Notes under the pieces: generated by a model
What the model was told of the DNA's origin: nothing
The model's database searches: none
The model's input: only the letters and a program-made list of their open reading frames with translations
Assembly: GCF_014653695.1 (NCBI RefSeq)
Contig: NZ_BNAR01000001.1
Location: forward strand, 1,178,001-1,242,000
Origin: Lentzea cavernae
Lineage (GTDB): Bacteria; Actinomycetota; Actinomycetes; Mycobacteriales; Pseudonocardiaceae
Direction of reading: 5' to 3'
DNA: 64,000 bases
Position numbers and translations under genes: made by a program
Part shown: in pieces, positions 34,132-42,806 of the stretch
Numbering within the stretch: the first letter of the stretch is position 1
Layout: the number at the start of each line of letters is the position of its first letter

Positions 34132-35775
34132 TTAAGATCCCGCAGGCTTCAGCTTCATGACGATCTGGAGGGCGTTGGGCAGGGTGGCCTGCGGCGGACC
34201 GTAGGGGTCCTCCTCGGACGGCCAGCCGACCCAGCTCTTCGTGCTGTACTCCGCACCGATCGGACCCGCGGACGTCGGGATCATCGGCACCTGCTCGACC
34301 ATGATCTTCTGCAGCACCGCGAGGCTCTTGGCCCGGCCCGCGTCGTCGGCGGCGTTCGCGTACTCGGCCAGCGCCGCGGTCGCCTCGGGGCTGTTGTAGC
34401 GGCCGAAGTTCACCGCCGCGGTCTGCCCGATCGGCTTGATCTCCGCGCCGTCCATGATGTTCTGGTACATCTCGTACGGCGTCGCGCCGGTGTTGGTCCA
34501 GCGCAGCGAACCCTGGAACGCGCCGTTGGCAAAGTCGGTCGTCCACGCGTCCGCGGTCTGCGTGCGCACGGTCGCCTCGATGCCGATCTTCTTCAGGTCG
34601 CCCTTGATGATGTCGAGCACCGTCAGGTAGTCCGACCAGCCGGACGGGTTCGTCAGCTCGATCGTGACGGGCTTGCCGTCGGGCGCCTGGAGCACGTCGC
34701 CCGCGTACTTGAAGCCGGCCGAGGTCAGCTTCGACTTGGCACCCTCGACGTCGATCTTGAACTTCGCGTCCTTGTACTCAGGCGCGAGGAACGAGTCACC
34801 GGCGGGCAACGGCATGCCGGTCTTCGACTCGAGCTTCGGGAACAGCCGTGCCTCACCCTTGACGAAGATCGCCTCGCGGTCGATCACGTCGCTCATCGCC
34901 GAGCGCAGCGCGGGGTTGTCGAACGGCGCGACCGTGGTGTTGAGCCACAGGCCGTGGATGCCCAGACCGGCCGGGAACCAGAGCTTGTGGTTCGCCGGGT
35001 CCTTGTCGACGTAAAGCTTTTGGTAGTCCGGGATGAAGACGTAGGACCACTGGCTCGCACCCGACGCCAGCGCGGTCGTCTGCGCCGTGTTGTCGTTGTA
35101 CGAGGTGTACTGGATCTCCGGAACCTTGGGCAGTTCCTGCCAGTACTCGGCGCGCCGCGCGATCGTGACGGTCTGCGAGGTGAACGACTTCAGCTCGTAC
35201 GGACCGGTGCCGACTGGCTTCGGGTTCGTGTAGGTCGTCGGGTCCGGAACGCCGCTCCAGACGTGCTCCGGGATGACCATCGCGCTGATGACCTTGTTGC
35301 GGTTCACGAACTGCGGGCTCGCGAACGTGACCTCGACCTTGCCGTCCGGCGTCGCCGTCGCGGCCTCGTGCTTGAGCGAGTCGCGGTTGTTGAGCGCCGG
35401 CCACTTCTTCAGGATCTCGAACGAGAAGGCGACGTCAGCGGCCGTGAGCGGCTTGCCGTCGGACCACTTCACGTTCTCCCGGATCGTGAAGGTGATCTTC
35501 TTGTAGTCCGGGGCCCAGTCCCACTTCGTCGCGAGCCACGGCACCGGGTCCTGGGCCGGGCGCGTGTTGTTCACGAACGCCAGCGGCTCGTAGATCTGGT
35601 AGCGGTAGCCCAGCGAACCCGCCGCCGACGTGGGCAGGAACGGGTTGTGGTTCTCGGTCAGCGGCCCGTTGGGCATGCCCACGGTCAACACGCCGGAGGC
35701 CTTGGTGGCGCCGCCGGAGGAGCAACCTGTCGCCGCGAGCGCCAGTGCCAACGCGACGATGATTGTTCTGCGCAT
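34132..35775 (-). CDS. Extracellular solute-binding lipoprotein of the Opp-like importer (SBP family 5)
   Basis: The 547-residue protein begins with a lipoprotein signal (LALALAATGC, lipidation at Cys18) and has the SBP_bac_5 pattern: YQIYEPLAFVNN, WSDGKPLTAADVAFSFE and VGTGPYELKSF. Family 5 proteins bind peptides, nickel complexes or, in some lineages, cello- and laminari-oligosaccharides. It is the first gene of a six-gene operon (binding protein, ATPase, two permeases, ATPase, GH1). GAGAGCGCTCTC lies 26 bases upstream of its ATG, suggesting repression by a LacI protein and induction by an imported sugar. Oligosaccharide specificity is inferred from context. Confidence 0.9.
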   Translation of the reverse strand: MRRTIIVALALALAATGCSSGGATKASGVLTVGMPNGPLTENHNPFLPTSAAGSLGYRYQIYEPLAFVNNTRPAQDPVPWLATKWDWAPDYKKITFTIRENVKWSDGKPLTAADVAFSFEILKKWPALNNRDSLKHEAATATPDGKVEVTFASPQFVNRNKVISAMVIPEHVWSGVPDPTTYTNPKPVGTGPYELKSFTSQTVTIARRAEYWQELPKVPEIQYTSYNDNTAQTTALASGASQWSYVFIPDYQKLYVDKDPANHKLWFPAGLGIHGLWLNTTVAPFDNPALRSAMSDVIDREAIFVKGEARLFPKLESKTGMPLPAGDSFLAPEYKDAKFKIDVEGAKSKLTSAGFKYAGDVLQAPDGKPVTIELTNPSGWSDYLTVLDIIKGDLKKIGIEATVRTQTADAWTTDFANGAFQGSLRWTNTGATPYEMYQNIMDGAEIKPIGQTAAVNFGRYNSPEATAALAEYANAADDAGRAKSLAVLQKIMVEQVPMIPTSAGPIGAEYSTKSWVGWPSEEDPYGPPQATLPNALQIVMKLKPAGS

Positions 35776-35797
35776 GGGGGAATCTCCCGATACGGAG

Positions 35798-35817
35798 CAT
35801 GAGAGCGCTCTCTCATG
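35798..35817. promoter_or_regulatory. LacI-type operator, copy 3 (importer/GH1 operon promoter)
   Basis: The core GAGAGCGCTCTC occupies 35801-35812, identical to the sites at 22146-22159 and 22283-22294. A slightly larger repeat, CATGAGAG-CGCT-CTCTCATG, spans 35798-35817. Confidence 0.8.
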
Positions 35818-35890
35818 CGTACGGCGAACTCGCCAGACCTCATGGGTGGCCTGGCGGGTTCGTTTCAGTTGTGGTGGAGCAGGGTGGGTC

Positions 35891-36055
35891 TAGGCCCTGT
35901 CCGGCAAGCCTCGTCCGCGATAGTCGCGACCGAGGGCCGCGGAGGCGGTGCCGCCGCAACGCCCGAATACGCCCGGTATGAGGGCGTTGCGGCGGCACCG
36001 CCTCCACGACTCTCGACCGTGACTCTCATCGAACGGACTTGCCGGACAGGGCCTA
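35891..36055. mobile_element. MITE-like element with 18-bp terminal inverted repeats and a long internal palindrome
   Basis: TAGGCCCTGTCCGGCAAG (35891-35908) and its exact reverse complement (36038-36055) bound a 165-base segment. The outer TA at both ends fits a TA target duplication. Inside, 24-base perfect arms (35941-35964 and 35982-36005) flank a 17-base centre, so most of the element folds on itself. The ends resemble GGCCCTGTCCGG-type termini of actinomycete IS elements (from memory). It has no ORF and would need a transposase in trans. Its right TA supplies the TAG stop of the LacI gene. Confidence 0.75.
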
Positions 36056-37048
36056 AGGCGCGGATTCGCGCACGATCAACGAGGTCGGCAGCACCAGCGG
36101 GTGGTCGGGCATCGGCTGTCCCTCGAGCGTGGAGAGCAGCATCCGCGCGGCGGCGGCACCCATCTCCTGCAGCGGCTGGCGGATCGTCGTCAGCCGAGGT
36201 TCGGTGTGTCCCGCGACCGGGACGTCGTCGAACCCGACCACGGACACGTCACCGGGGACGGTCCTGCCGGATTCTCGCAGCGCCCGCAGCACTCCGACCG
36301 CCGAGAGGTCGTTCTGCGCGAACACGGCGTCGAACGGGATCCCGCTCGCCACGAGCTTGTCCACGGCGACCTCACCACCTTCCGTGGTGAAGTCGCCGTC
36401 GACGACGAGATCCGGGTGCAGCGTCAGGCCCGCTTCCGCCAAAGCGAGCCGGAACCCGTCCAGCCTCGCCTGAGTGCACCCGAAGTGCGGTGGTCCGGTG
36501 ACGACGGCGAACCTGCGGCGGCCTGCCGCGACGAGATGCCGTGCGACATCCGCGCCTCCCTGCCGGTTCGTCGTCGTCACCGAAGGGAACTCCGGGTGCG
36601 AACCGCGGTCGTCGATCATGACGACCGGCAGGCCCGCCCGGTAGAGCGTGGAGATGTAGTGCAAGGCGTCCGGGGGCTCGACGACCAGCAGGCCGTCGAA
36701 AGCGTTGGCGGACACGTGGTTCGCGAACTGGTTCAGCGACTCCGGCCCGCGGTTCAGCGTGTAGAGCAGCAGCCCGTACCCGTCGGCCTCGAGCGTGTCG
36801 ACGATGCCCTGCAGCACCTCGCCCATCCACGGCCAGGTGAGCGACGGCGCGAGCATCGCGACAGTGCGGGTACGACCCCGCGCGAGACCCACGGCACGAG
36901 CGCTGGGCACGTACCCGATCTCGTCGATGACCTTGCGAACCCGTTGCGCCGTAGAGGCATCCACGTCCGGCTTGCCGTTCAGCACGCGTGACACGGTCGC
37001 TTTGGACACCTGGGCGCGTTGGGCGACCTCTGCGATCGTGACACGCAT
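36053..37048 (-). CDS. LacI-family regulator next to the importer operon
   Basis: The 331-residue protein has a LacI HTH and hinge (MRVTIAEVAQRAQVSKATVSRVLNGKPDVD ... YVPSARAVGLARG) and a sugar-binding domain ending VPVAGHTEPRLTTIRQP. It lies upstream of the Opp-like/GH1 operon in the same orientation, but its own promoter has different palindromes (GGAACCGGTTCC and AACCGGTT at 37074-37095), which are the more probable targets for autoregulation. It may therefore control another locus or share control of the importer. The TAG stop lies in the terminal inverted repeat of the MITE, so the original C-terminus may have been slightly different. Confidence 0.85.
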   Translation of the reverse strand: MRVTIAEVAQRAQVSKATVSRVLNGKPDVDASTAQRVRKVIDEIGYVPSARAVGLARGRTRTVAMLAPSLTWPWMGEVLQGIVDTLEADGYGLLLYTLNRGPESLNQFANHVSANAFDGLLVVEPPDALHYISTLYRAGLPVVMIDDRGSHPEFPSVTTTNRQGGADVARHLVAAGRRRFAVVTGPPHFGCTQARLDGFRLALAEAGLTLHPDLVVDGDFTTEGGEVAVDKLVASGIPFDAVFAQNDLSAVGVLRALRESGRTVPGDVSVVGFDDVPVAGHTEPRLTTIRQPLQEMGAAAARMLLSTLEGQPMPDHPLVLPTSLIVRESAP

Positions 37049-37073
37049 GCCGAACTTCCTTCCGCCGCCTCCT

Positions 37074-37095
37074 GGAACCGGTTCCGTAACCGGTT
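37074..37095. promoter_or_regulatory. Tandem LacI-type palindromes upstream of the second LacI gene
   Basis: GGAACCGGTTCC (37074-37085) and AACCGGTT (37088-37095) have CG centres 12 bases apart. They lie 26 bases before the LacI start codon and suit autoregulation. Confidence 0.7.
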
Positions 37096-37312
37096 CCGAC
37101 GAGGTGTGACGGAGTCAACAGCCTGACCTCAGCATTAGTCAAGACTCTTTCCGGAAGTTCGTGAGAGCGTTTCCACAACCGGCCACATCGACGCAGGTAG
37201 GACCCCGTCGAGCGCCCGGAATTGAGATACCTTGATCGATTCGTCCTTCCGTGTTCCCCTGCTCCGTTCGGAGCACCCCCACCGTCTCAACTGATCGTGC
37301 ACAATCGTGGGC

Positions 37313-37852
37313 ATGGGGGTTGTCACAGCGGTCAGCCGCAACGAGGAGTACACGTTCACCAAGCCCACCCACGCCAGCATCACCTTGCTCGCCGGGCTGG
37401 GCGTCGAGGGCGACGTCCACCAGGGCGTCACGGTCAAACACCGATCACGCGTGGCACAGGACCCGACCCAGCCGAACCTGCGCCAGGTCCACCTGATGCA
37501 CGCCGAACTCTTCGACGAGCTCCGAGCCAAGGGCTTCTCCGTCGATCCCGGCGAGATCGGGGAGAACGTCACCACCCGAGGCATCGACCTGCTCGGCCTC
37601 CCCACAGGCACCCTGCTCCACCTCGGCCCGCAGGCCGTCGTGGAGGTGACGGGCCTGCGCAACCCCTGCCTGCAGATCGACCGGTTCTCGAAGGGCCTCC
37701 TCAAGGAGGTCGTGGGGAAGGGCCCGGACGGCGAACTGGTCCGGCGCGCGGGAATCATGTCGATCGTGCTCGTCGGCGGCGTGGTCAGCCCAGGCGACGA
37801 GATCCGCGTGGAACTCCCGGCAGAACCGCACCGCCCTCTGCAGACGGTCTAA
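37313..37852 (+). CDS. MOSC-domain protein
   Basis: The 179-residue protein has MOSC features: LAGLGVEGDVHQGV near residue 30, LFDELRAKGFSVDPGEIGENVTT and VTGLRNPCLQIDRFSKGLL, whose Cys is the conserved persulfide-carrying residue. MOSC proteins handle sulfur for molybdenum-cofactor enzymes or reduce N-hydroxylated compounds; a stand-alone member like this (YiiM/YuaD type) may act in the latter way. It is cytoplasmic and apparently monocistronic. ATG 37313 is used; a GTG at 37307 is in frame. Confidence 0.8.
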   Translation: MGVVTAVSRNEEYTFTKPTHASITLLAGLGVEGDVHQGVTVKHRSRVAQDPTQPNLRQVHLMHAELFDELRAKGFSVDPGEIGENVTTRGIDLLGLPTGTLLHLGPQAVVEVTGLRNPCLQIDRFSKGLLKEVVGKGPDGELVRRAGIMSIVLVGGVVSPGDEIRVELPAEPHRPLQTV

Positions 37853-38321
37853 CCACACCGCAAGCGAAGGCGAAGCCGAGCGACCACGCCCGCAAGGCGA
37901 CAAACGCACGCAAGGCGACCACCCCGCTGGAACAGCAACCAGCCACCGCAGCTGTACCCGCGCGGTGCCAACCGGTCAGCCGACAACGCAAGGCAACCTC
38001 GGACGAAACCTGGCGTGGCGATGCGCAGCGAGCCGTCCGAACCTGCTGCCGACTGGGTAGCGGTGCACCCCGCTCATGGCGATTGGGGCTTGACCTTGAG
38101 GGGCGGGGTGCTACCCCTGATCGGGCACGGCCGGGCGCTTTTCAGCCCGGCTTTTCCGGCCGTCTCAGCGCCCCGCCAGAGGCTCAAGGTCAAGCCCCAA
38201 TCGCCAGCCCTTGATTCGTCACGACCCGCGCGCCCGTCCTCGCAAGGCGACCTCTCTTCCGGGAACGCGACCAACCCCGCTGGAACAGGAACGGACCAAC
38301 GCAACAGGACCCCGGCGAACA
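37853..38321. other. 469-base intergenic region with repeats
   Basis: No gene seen. It holds the palindromic element at 38078-38205, and CGCAAGGCGAC occurs at 37891, 37909 and 38241 while ACCCCGCTGGAACAG occurs at 37921 and 38274, so short sequence words recur on both sides of the palindrome. Confidence 0.6.
38078..38205. repeat. 128-base palindromic element
   Basis: The 23-base arms at 38078-38100 and 38183-38205 are exact reverse complements (outer end GGCGATTGGGGCTTGACC). Inside them GGCGGGG/CCCCGCC and CGGCCGGG/CCGGCCG segments extend the fold imperfectly. It could be a REP/MITE-like mobile hairpin or a large terminator; there is no ORF in it. Confidence 0.75.
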
Positions 38322-39053
38322 TCAATCCCCGAAGTGCTCGTCCAAGATCACCGAAATGGTCCGCGGCGCCTCCACCACAGCCAAATGCGCCGCATCCCCC
38401 ACCACGTACAACTCCGAATCCACCAACTCATCAGCAATCCGCCGAACCAGCTCAGTAGGCGTCGCATGATCCTGCGCAGCAGCGATCACCACCGCCGGAA
38501 CATCGATCTTCGCCAAATCCGCCCGAAGATCCATCCCCCGAACTGCCTCGACACAGGCCAAGTACGTCGGAACATCCACCGCCAGCAACTCATCCCGAAA
38601 CTCGGCGACCACCGACGGCGCGCAGTGCGGCGTGAACCACCTCGAAACAACCGAGTCGGCAACCGCCGAAATCCCCGAAGACCGCACCAGAGCGATCCGC
38701 TCGTCCAACCGGGCCTTGTCGGGAACCCAGGCGGTGGTGCACACCAGCGCCAGCCGGGAGATCCGATCGGTGTGCGCGGCCAGCCACATCCCGACCATCC
38801 CGCCGAGCGACACCCCGCAGTAGTACACCTGGCGCAATTCCAAGTGGTCCAACAGTTCCACGACGTCGCCGGCGAGGTCCTCGATGCCACAAGGCCCGGG
38901 AACGGGCGCACTCCCGCCGTGGCCGCGGTGGTCGAACCGCAGCACCCGGAACGGCAGTGAGAAGTCGCGCCACAGGGAGGTGGTGGTGCCGAGGGCGTTG
39001 CCGAGCACCAGCACCGGCGCGTCCTCCGGCCCGGTCAGCGTGTGTGCGAGCAC
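38322..39053 (-). CDS. Alpha/beta hydrolase, 3-oxoadipate enol-lactonase-like
   Basis: The 243-residue enzyme has the nucleophile elbow GVSLGGMVG, the oxyanion region LVLGNALGTTTSLW, FDHRGHGGS, and a late Asp and His (AAQDHATP, GDAAHLAVVEAP). LGTTTSLW and YCGVSLGGMVGMWLA are typical of PcaD, the beta-ketoadipate-pathway lactonase, but no other pca genes are adjacent, so a different ester or lactone cannot be excluded. The GTG at 39053 follows GAGGAGG at ideal spacing; the longer frame to 39167 lacks a better start. Confidence 0.75.
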   Translation of the reverse strand: MLAHTLTGPEDAPVLVLGNALGTTTSLWRDFSLPFRVLRFDHRGHGGSAPVPGPCGIEDLAGDVVELLDHLELRQVYYCGVSLGGMVGMWLAAHTDRISRLALVCTTAWVPDKARLDERIALVRSSGISAVADSVVSRWFTPHCAPSVVAEFRDELLAVDVPTYLACVEAVRGMDLRADLAKIDVPAVVIAAAQDHATPTELVRRIADELVDSELYVVGDAAHLAVVEAPRTISVILDEHFGD

Positions 39054-39223
39054 GGCGTCACCTCCTCGCAGGGACCCGACATCGCGAGTCTGCCTGGGGT
39101 TTTCCCCGTCCGCACGACGAATTCCGCCGGCGGCCCACAACCACCGGCCTGGCCCCCGCCGAAACACCGTTACGGGGAGCAGAATGGTGGCTTGCCTCCG
39201 CCGCCTACCGCACCGGGAAGCCG

Positions 39224-40120
39224 ATGAACTCCGTTGCTCCGTTCGCGCACGAAGCCCTGTTCTACCGGGACGAGGACACCTTCCTCTCCGGTACGGCCAG
39301 ATTCGTGACGGACGGGATCACCAACGGCGAGCCGGTGCTGGTGGCGGTGCCGGAGGCGAGCATCGCCCCGTTGCGCGAACGGCTGGGGGAACTCGCGAAC
39401 CAGGTGCACTTCATCGACATGACCGAGGCCGGGCGCAACCCCGGGCGGATCATCCCCGGTGTGCTGATGGCGTTCAGCGCGAGCACGCAGCTGCGCTTCC
39501 GCATGGTCGGGGAGCCGATGTGGCCCGGTCGCAGCGAGCTCGAATACCCGGCGTGCGTGCAGCACGAGGCGTTGATCAACACTGCGTTCGAGGGCAGGGA
39601 GGGCGTGATCCTGTGCCCGTACGACGCCGCGGCGCTGCCCGGCCACGTGCTGGAGGACGCCTGGCGCACCCATCCCGTGGTGATCGACGGCGAGCGCCGT
39701 GCCGCGAGTGAGTGGTACACCGACCCGGCCGCGCTGACCGACCTCTACAACGTGCCATTGCCGGCGCCGCCCGCCGACGCCGAGGAGCACCCGTTCTCCG
39801 TGGGCACGCTGGCGCACGTGCGCAAGCTCGTGTCGGCGTACGCGCACGGGCTGCGCCGCGAACAGGTCGAGGACCTGGTGCTCGCGGTGAACGAACTCGC
39901 GACGAACAGCATCCTGCACGCGTCCGGGCGCGGGGTGCTGCGGATGTGGCGCGAGGACGACGCGGTGGTGTGCGAGGTGAGCGACACGGGCGCCGGGTTC
40001 CCGCCGTCGTTCACCGGGCTGTCCGGCTTCGGGATCGTGATGGTGAACCTGTTGTGTGACCTGGTTCGCACCCACACGAGTCACAGCGGTACCACCGTTC
40101 GAGTGTACTTGGGGCGGTAG
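39224..40120 (+). CDS. MEDS-domain plus RsbW-type histidine-kinase-like ATPase
   Basis: The 298-residue protein has an N-terminal MEDS domain (HEALFYRDEDTFLSGTARFV ... EVASIAP-like fold, to ~190) and a C-terminal GHKL ATPase of the anti-sigma-factor type (~200-298) with N-box LVLAVNELATNSILHA and G1 box VSDTGAGFPP and GFGIVMVNLL. MEDS domains are thought to sense one-carbon or hydrocarbon derivatives. Such actinobacterial fusions are likely anti-sigma or anti-anti-sigma switches with serine-kinase activity. ATG 39224 follows GGGAAG. No sigma factor gene is adjacent. Confidence 0.85.
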   Translation: MNSVAPFAHEALFYRDEDTFLSGTARFVTDGITNGEPVLVAVPEASIAPLRERLGELANQVHFIDMTEAGRNPGRIIPGVLMAFSASTQLRFRMVGEPMWPGRSELEYPACVQHEALINTAFEGREGVILCPYDAAALPGHVLEDAWRTHPVVIDGERRAASEWYTDPAALTDLYNVPLPAPPADAEEHPFSVGTLAHVRKLVSAYAHGLRREQVEDLVLAVNELATNSILHASGRGVLRMWREDDAVVCEVSDTGAGFPPSFTGLSGFGIVMVNLLCDLVRTHTSHSGTTVRVYLGR

Positions 40121-40181
40121 GGAGTCACCGCCATCTCATCGCAATGCGCAGGACACGAGGACCTGTTTTCCTTGCACGGAT

Positions 40182-41480
40182 ATGACAGACCACCTCTCCC
40201 CCCTCGACATCGCTTTCCTCGCGATGGAGGGCGACAGCAACCCTTTGCACCTCGGTGCGGTCGCGACCTTCGCACCGTCCACTCCGGTGCATCCGGCCCG
40301 CATCGCCGCAGTGCTGTGCGAACGGGCGCAAGAGATTCCGCGACTGCGGCAGCGCGCCCGCACGTCGTTGCTCGGTGGCGCGCGCTGGGTGGAGGATCCC
40401 GGCTTCGCGCCTGAGGACCACCTCTTCACGCACCACGTGCGCGGCCGCGACCGGTTCGCCACGCTGGTCTCGCACCTCATGGCGCAGCCGCTCGACCTCG
40501 CGCGCCCGCCGTGGGAGCTGCACGTGATCACCGGCCTCGCGGGCGGCAGGTTCGCCGTCGTCGCGAAGCTGCACCACTCGCTGTGCGACGGCATGAAGGC
40601 CGTTGGCCTGGGAATTCAGCTCTTCGACCCGTCGCGGCTGTCCATTCCGGACGCTCCGGAGCCGATCACCAGGTCGATCATCCCGTCCCTCCCGTCGCTG
40701 CGCGGGATCAAGGACACGATCGACATCGCGTCGAGCGTGCTGATGAACACGCGCCCGCCGACGCTGAACTCGCCGGTGCTCACCGCGTCCACCCGGCCAC
40801 GCCGCGTGGTGATGTCGCGACTGGATCTTGCGGACGTGCACCGAATCCGGCGCGCGCACGGTGGCACGGTGAACGACGTGCTGCTCGCTCTCGTCACAGG
40901 TGCGTTGCGGCACTGGCTTTCCGCGCACGGCAGCGCCGGGCCCGACTCGGTCGTGCGGGCCCTGATCCCGGTTAACCAGCGCTCACGCTCCGGCGACGGC
41001 GCCTCGGGCAACCAGATCTCCGGCTTCCTCGTCCCCCTGCCCGTCGGCGAGGCGGACCCGGTGCGGCGGCTGCGGAACATCCGCGCGCGGATGGAGTCCG
41101 CGAAGGCCGCCGGCCCCGACCGGGGCGCGGGCGCGTTGCCGCTGCTCGCCGACAAGGTGCCGCCGCTGGTGCACCGCCTGGCCGCGCCGGTGATGGGCCG
41201 CTGCGCTCCCCTGCTGTTCGACACGCTGGTGACGTCGGTGCCGCTGCCGTCCGTCCCCCTCGCGCTGGACGGCGCCTCGTTGTGCGAGATGTATCCGGTC
41301 GCACCCGTCGCACCAGGTCATGCCGTGGGCATCGCGTTGTCCGTGTACAAGTCCTCGGTGCACGTCTGCCTGAACACCAACCAGTCGTGGATGTCCGACG
41401 CGCACTGGCTCGACAGCGTGCTGCGCCGCGAGCTCTCCGCGTTGCAGGAGACCCGTGAGCTGGTGGGTTTGCCGAGGTAG
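40182..41480 (+). CDS. Wax ester synthase / diacylglycerol acyltransferase (WS/DGAT) family protein
   Basis: The 432-residue protein begins LSPLDIAFLAMEGDSNPLHLGAVATF and has the catalytic HHSLCDG motif (HHxxxDG) near residue 133, plus GTVNDVLLALVTGALRHWL and a late PLALDGASLCEMYPVAPV, all typical of WS/DGAT enzymes. They transfer acyl groups from acyl-CoA to alcohols or diacylglycerol to form storage wax esters or triacylglycerol. Membrane-associated rather than integral. It starts 61 bases after the MEDS-ATPase gene, which might be cotranscribed. Acceptor specificity cannot be told. Confidence 0.88.
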   Translation: MTDHLSPLDIAFLAMEGDSNPLHLGAVATFAPSTPVHPARIAAVLCERAQEIPRLRQRARTSLLGGARWVEDPGFAPEDHLFTHHVRGRDRFATLVSHLMAQPLDLARPPWELHVITGLAGGRFAVVAKLHHSLCDGMKAVGLGIQLFDPSRLSIPDAPEPITRSIIPSLPSLRGIKDTIDIASSVLMNTRPPTLNSPVLTASTRPRRVVMSRLDLADVHRIRRAHGGTVNDVLLALVTGALRHWLSAHGSAGPDSVVRALIPVNQRSRSGDGASGNQISGFLVPLPVGEADPVRRLRNIRARMESAKAAGPDRGAGALPLLADKVPPLVHRLAAPVMGRCAPLLFDTLVTSVPLPSVPLALDGASLCEMYPVAPVAPGHAVGIALSVYKSSVHVCLNTNQSWMSDAHWLDSVLRRELSALQETRELVGLPR

Positions 41481-41502
41481 AAGCGCGGGCACACCTGTTT
41501 TC

Positions 41503-42168
41503 ATGAGCAACACCGTGGTCCTCGACGTGGACGGAACCCTGGTCGACACCAACTACCACCACACGGTGTCGTGGCTGCGCGCCTTCCGCAGCGTCGACGT
41601 CACCGTGCCCGGATGGCGGGTGCACCGCGCGATCGGCATGGGCGGCGACAAGCTGGTCGCGGCCGTGGCGGGCGACAAGGTCGAGCAGGACCACGGCGAC
41701 GCGCTGCGCACGGCCTGGGAGCGCTACTTCGACGAGGTGCTGGACGAGATCCAGCCGCTGGAGGGCGCGCACCGCCTCATCCGCGCCGCGACCGACCTAG
41801 GCCTGGCCGTGGTGCTCGCGAGCTCGGGCAAGAGCAAGCACGTCGAGCACTACCTGAAGCTGCTCGACCCCGGCGACGTCGCGTGGACCACGTCCGACGA
41901 CGTCGAGGACAGCAAGCCCGCACCGGACCTGCTCGAGGTGGCGCTGCGCCAGGTGAAGGGCGAGCGCGCGGTCATCATCGGCGACTCGGTCTGGGACTGC
42001 GAGGCCGCGAAGCGCATCGGGCTGCCGTCGATCGGGCTGCTGACCGGCGGGTTCGGCGAGGACGAGCTGATCGACCGCGGGGCCTCGTCGGTGTACGCGG
42101 ACCTGGACACGCTGCGGGCGGAGCTGTCCGACCTGCCGTTCGCCGTGGTGGACGAGCCGAACGCCTGA
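41503..42168 (+). CDS. HAD-superfamily hydrolase (phosphatase-like)
   Basis: The 221-residue protein has HAD motif I VLDVDGTLVDTN (nucleophile Asp near residue 8), a helical cap with GMGGDKLVAAVAG, motif II VLASSGKSKHV, the motif III Lys SKPAPDLLEVAL and motif IV IIGDSVWDCEAAKRIG. It fits the beta-phosphoglucomutase/phosphoglycolate phosphatase branch acting on small phosphorylated metabolites. It follows the WS/DGAT gene by 22 bases, so cotranscription is possible without an obvious shared pathway. Confidence 0.88.
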   Translation: MSNTVVLDVDGTLVDTNYHHTVSWLRAFRSVDVTVPGWRVHRAIGMGGDKLVAAVAGDKVEQDHGDALRTAWERYFDEVLDEIQPLEGAHRLIRAATDLGLAVVLASSGKSKHVEHYLKLLDPGDVAWTTSDDVEDSKPAPDLLEVALRQVKGERAVIIGDSVWDCEAAKRIGLPSIGLLTGGFGEDELIDRGASSVYADLDTLRAELSDLPFAVVDEPNA

Positions 42169-42212
42169 AAAGTCCTTTGCGAGGCCGCTCGGACATCGGA
42201 TAAGCAGACCGG

Positions 42213-42806
42213 ATGTTCTGCTGGATGGACCTCAAGACCCGCGACCCGGCCGCCACCGCCACCTTCTTCTCGCACGCGCTCGGCTGGAGCTTCGCCGTGG
42301 ACGAGGAGGACTGGCGCACGGCAGTCAAGATCTCCGCAGACGGCCACCAGATCGGCAGCGTGAGCGACCTCGCGAGTCCGGTCTACCCACCGGGAACACC
42401 CGCCCACATCGCGTTCTACCTGGCGGTGGACGACGTCGACCGCCAGGTGGCAGCGGCCGTGGCGAACGGCGCCGACCTCGTCGTGCCGGCTTTCGAGGCG
42501 GGTGATCAGGGTCGCATCGCGACGTTGATCGATCCGTTCGGCGCCGCGTTCTCGCTGTGGCGGCAGCACCGGCCCACCGCGTGGACGTTCCCGCACCGCA
42601 TGGTCCTGGAGAGCGAACAGCCAGGCGAGGCCCGCCGCTTCTACGAGGAGACGCTCGGTGGTCCGCTGCCCGGCGCCGACTTCCTCGCCGCACCCGGACC
42701 CGTCACTCCCCGGTGGGAACTGGCGCTCGCCGACCCGCACAGCGCATCCGGCTCGGCCGCACGGCTGAGCAGCCCGGAAGGACTGGCGTTCCGGACCTAC
42801 GGCTGA
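42213..42806 (+). CDS. VOC-superfamily (glyoxalase-like) protein
   Basis: The 197-residue protein starts FCWMDLKTRDPAATATFFSHALGWSF, a classic VOC beta-alpha-beta entry, and has a second partial repeat (MVLESEQPGEARRFYEETLG), so it is a two-module protein with an incomplete second half compared with ~260-residue relatives. Metal-binding residues at the usual His/Glu positions are not obvious. Roles in this family include dioxygenation, isomerisation and drug binding. The 3' end overlaps that of the convergent kinase gene by 10 bases. Confidence 0.75.
   Translation: MFCWMDLKTRDPAATATFFSHALGWSFAVDEEDWRTAVKISADGHQIGSVSDLASPVYPPGTPAHIAFYLAVDDVDRQVAAAVANGADLVVPAFEAGDQGRIATLIDPFGAAFSLWRQHRPTAWTFPHRMVLESEQPGEARRFYEETLGGPLPGADFLAAPGPVTPRWELALADPHSASGSAARLSSPEGLAFRTYG

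Noticed and set aside
36053-37048. This LacI protein as the regulator of the GAGAGCGCTCTC sites
   Set aside because: Not excluded, but its own promoter has GGAACCGGTTCC-type palindromes, while the LacI at 23618 sits in an operon carrying the shared operator; the latter is preferred.
37853-38321. CRISPR array
   Set aside because: Repeated words are irregularly spaced and part of palindromes, without uniform repeat-spacer units or cas genes.
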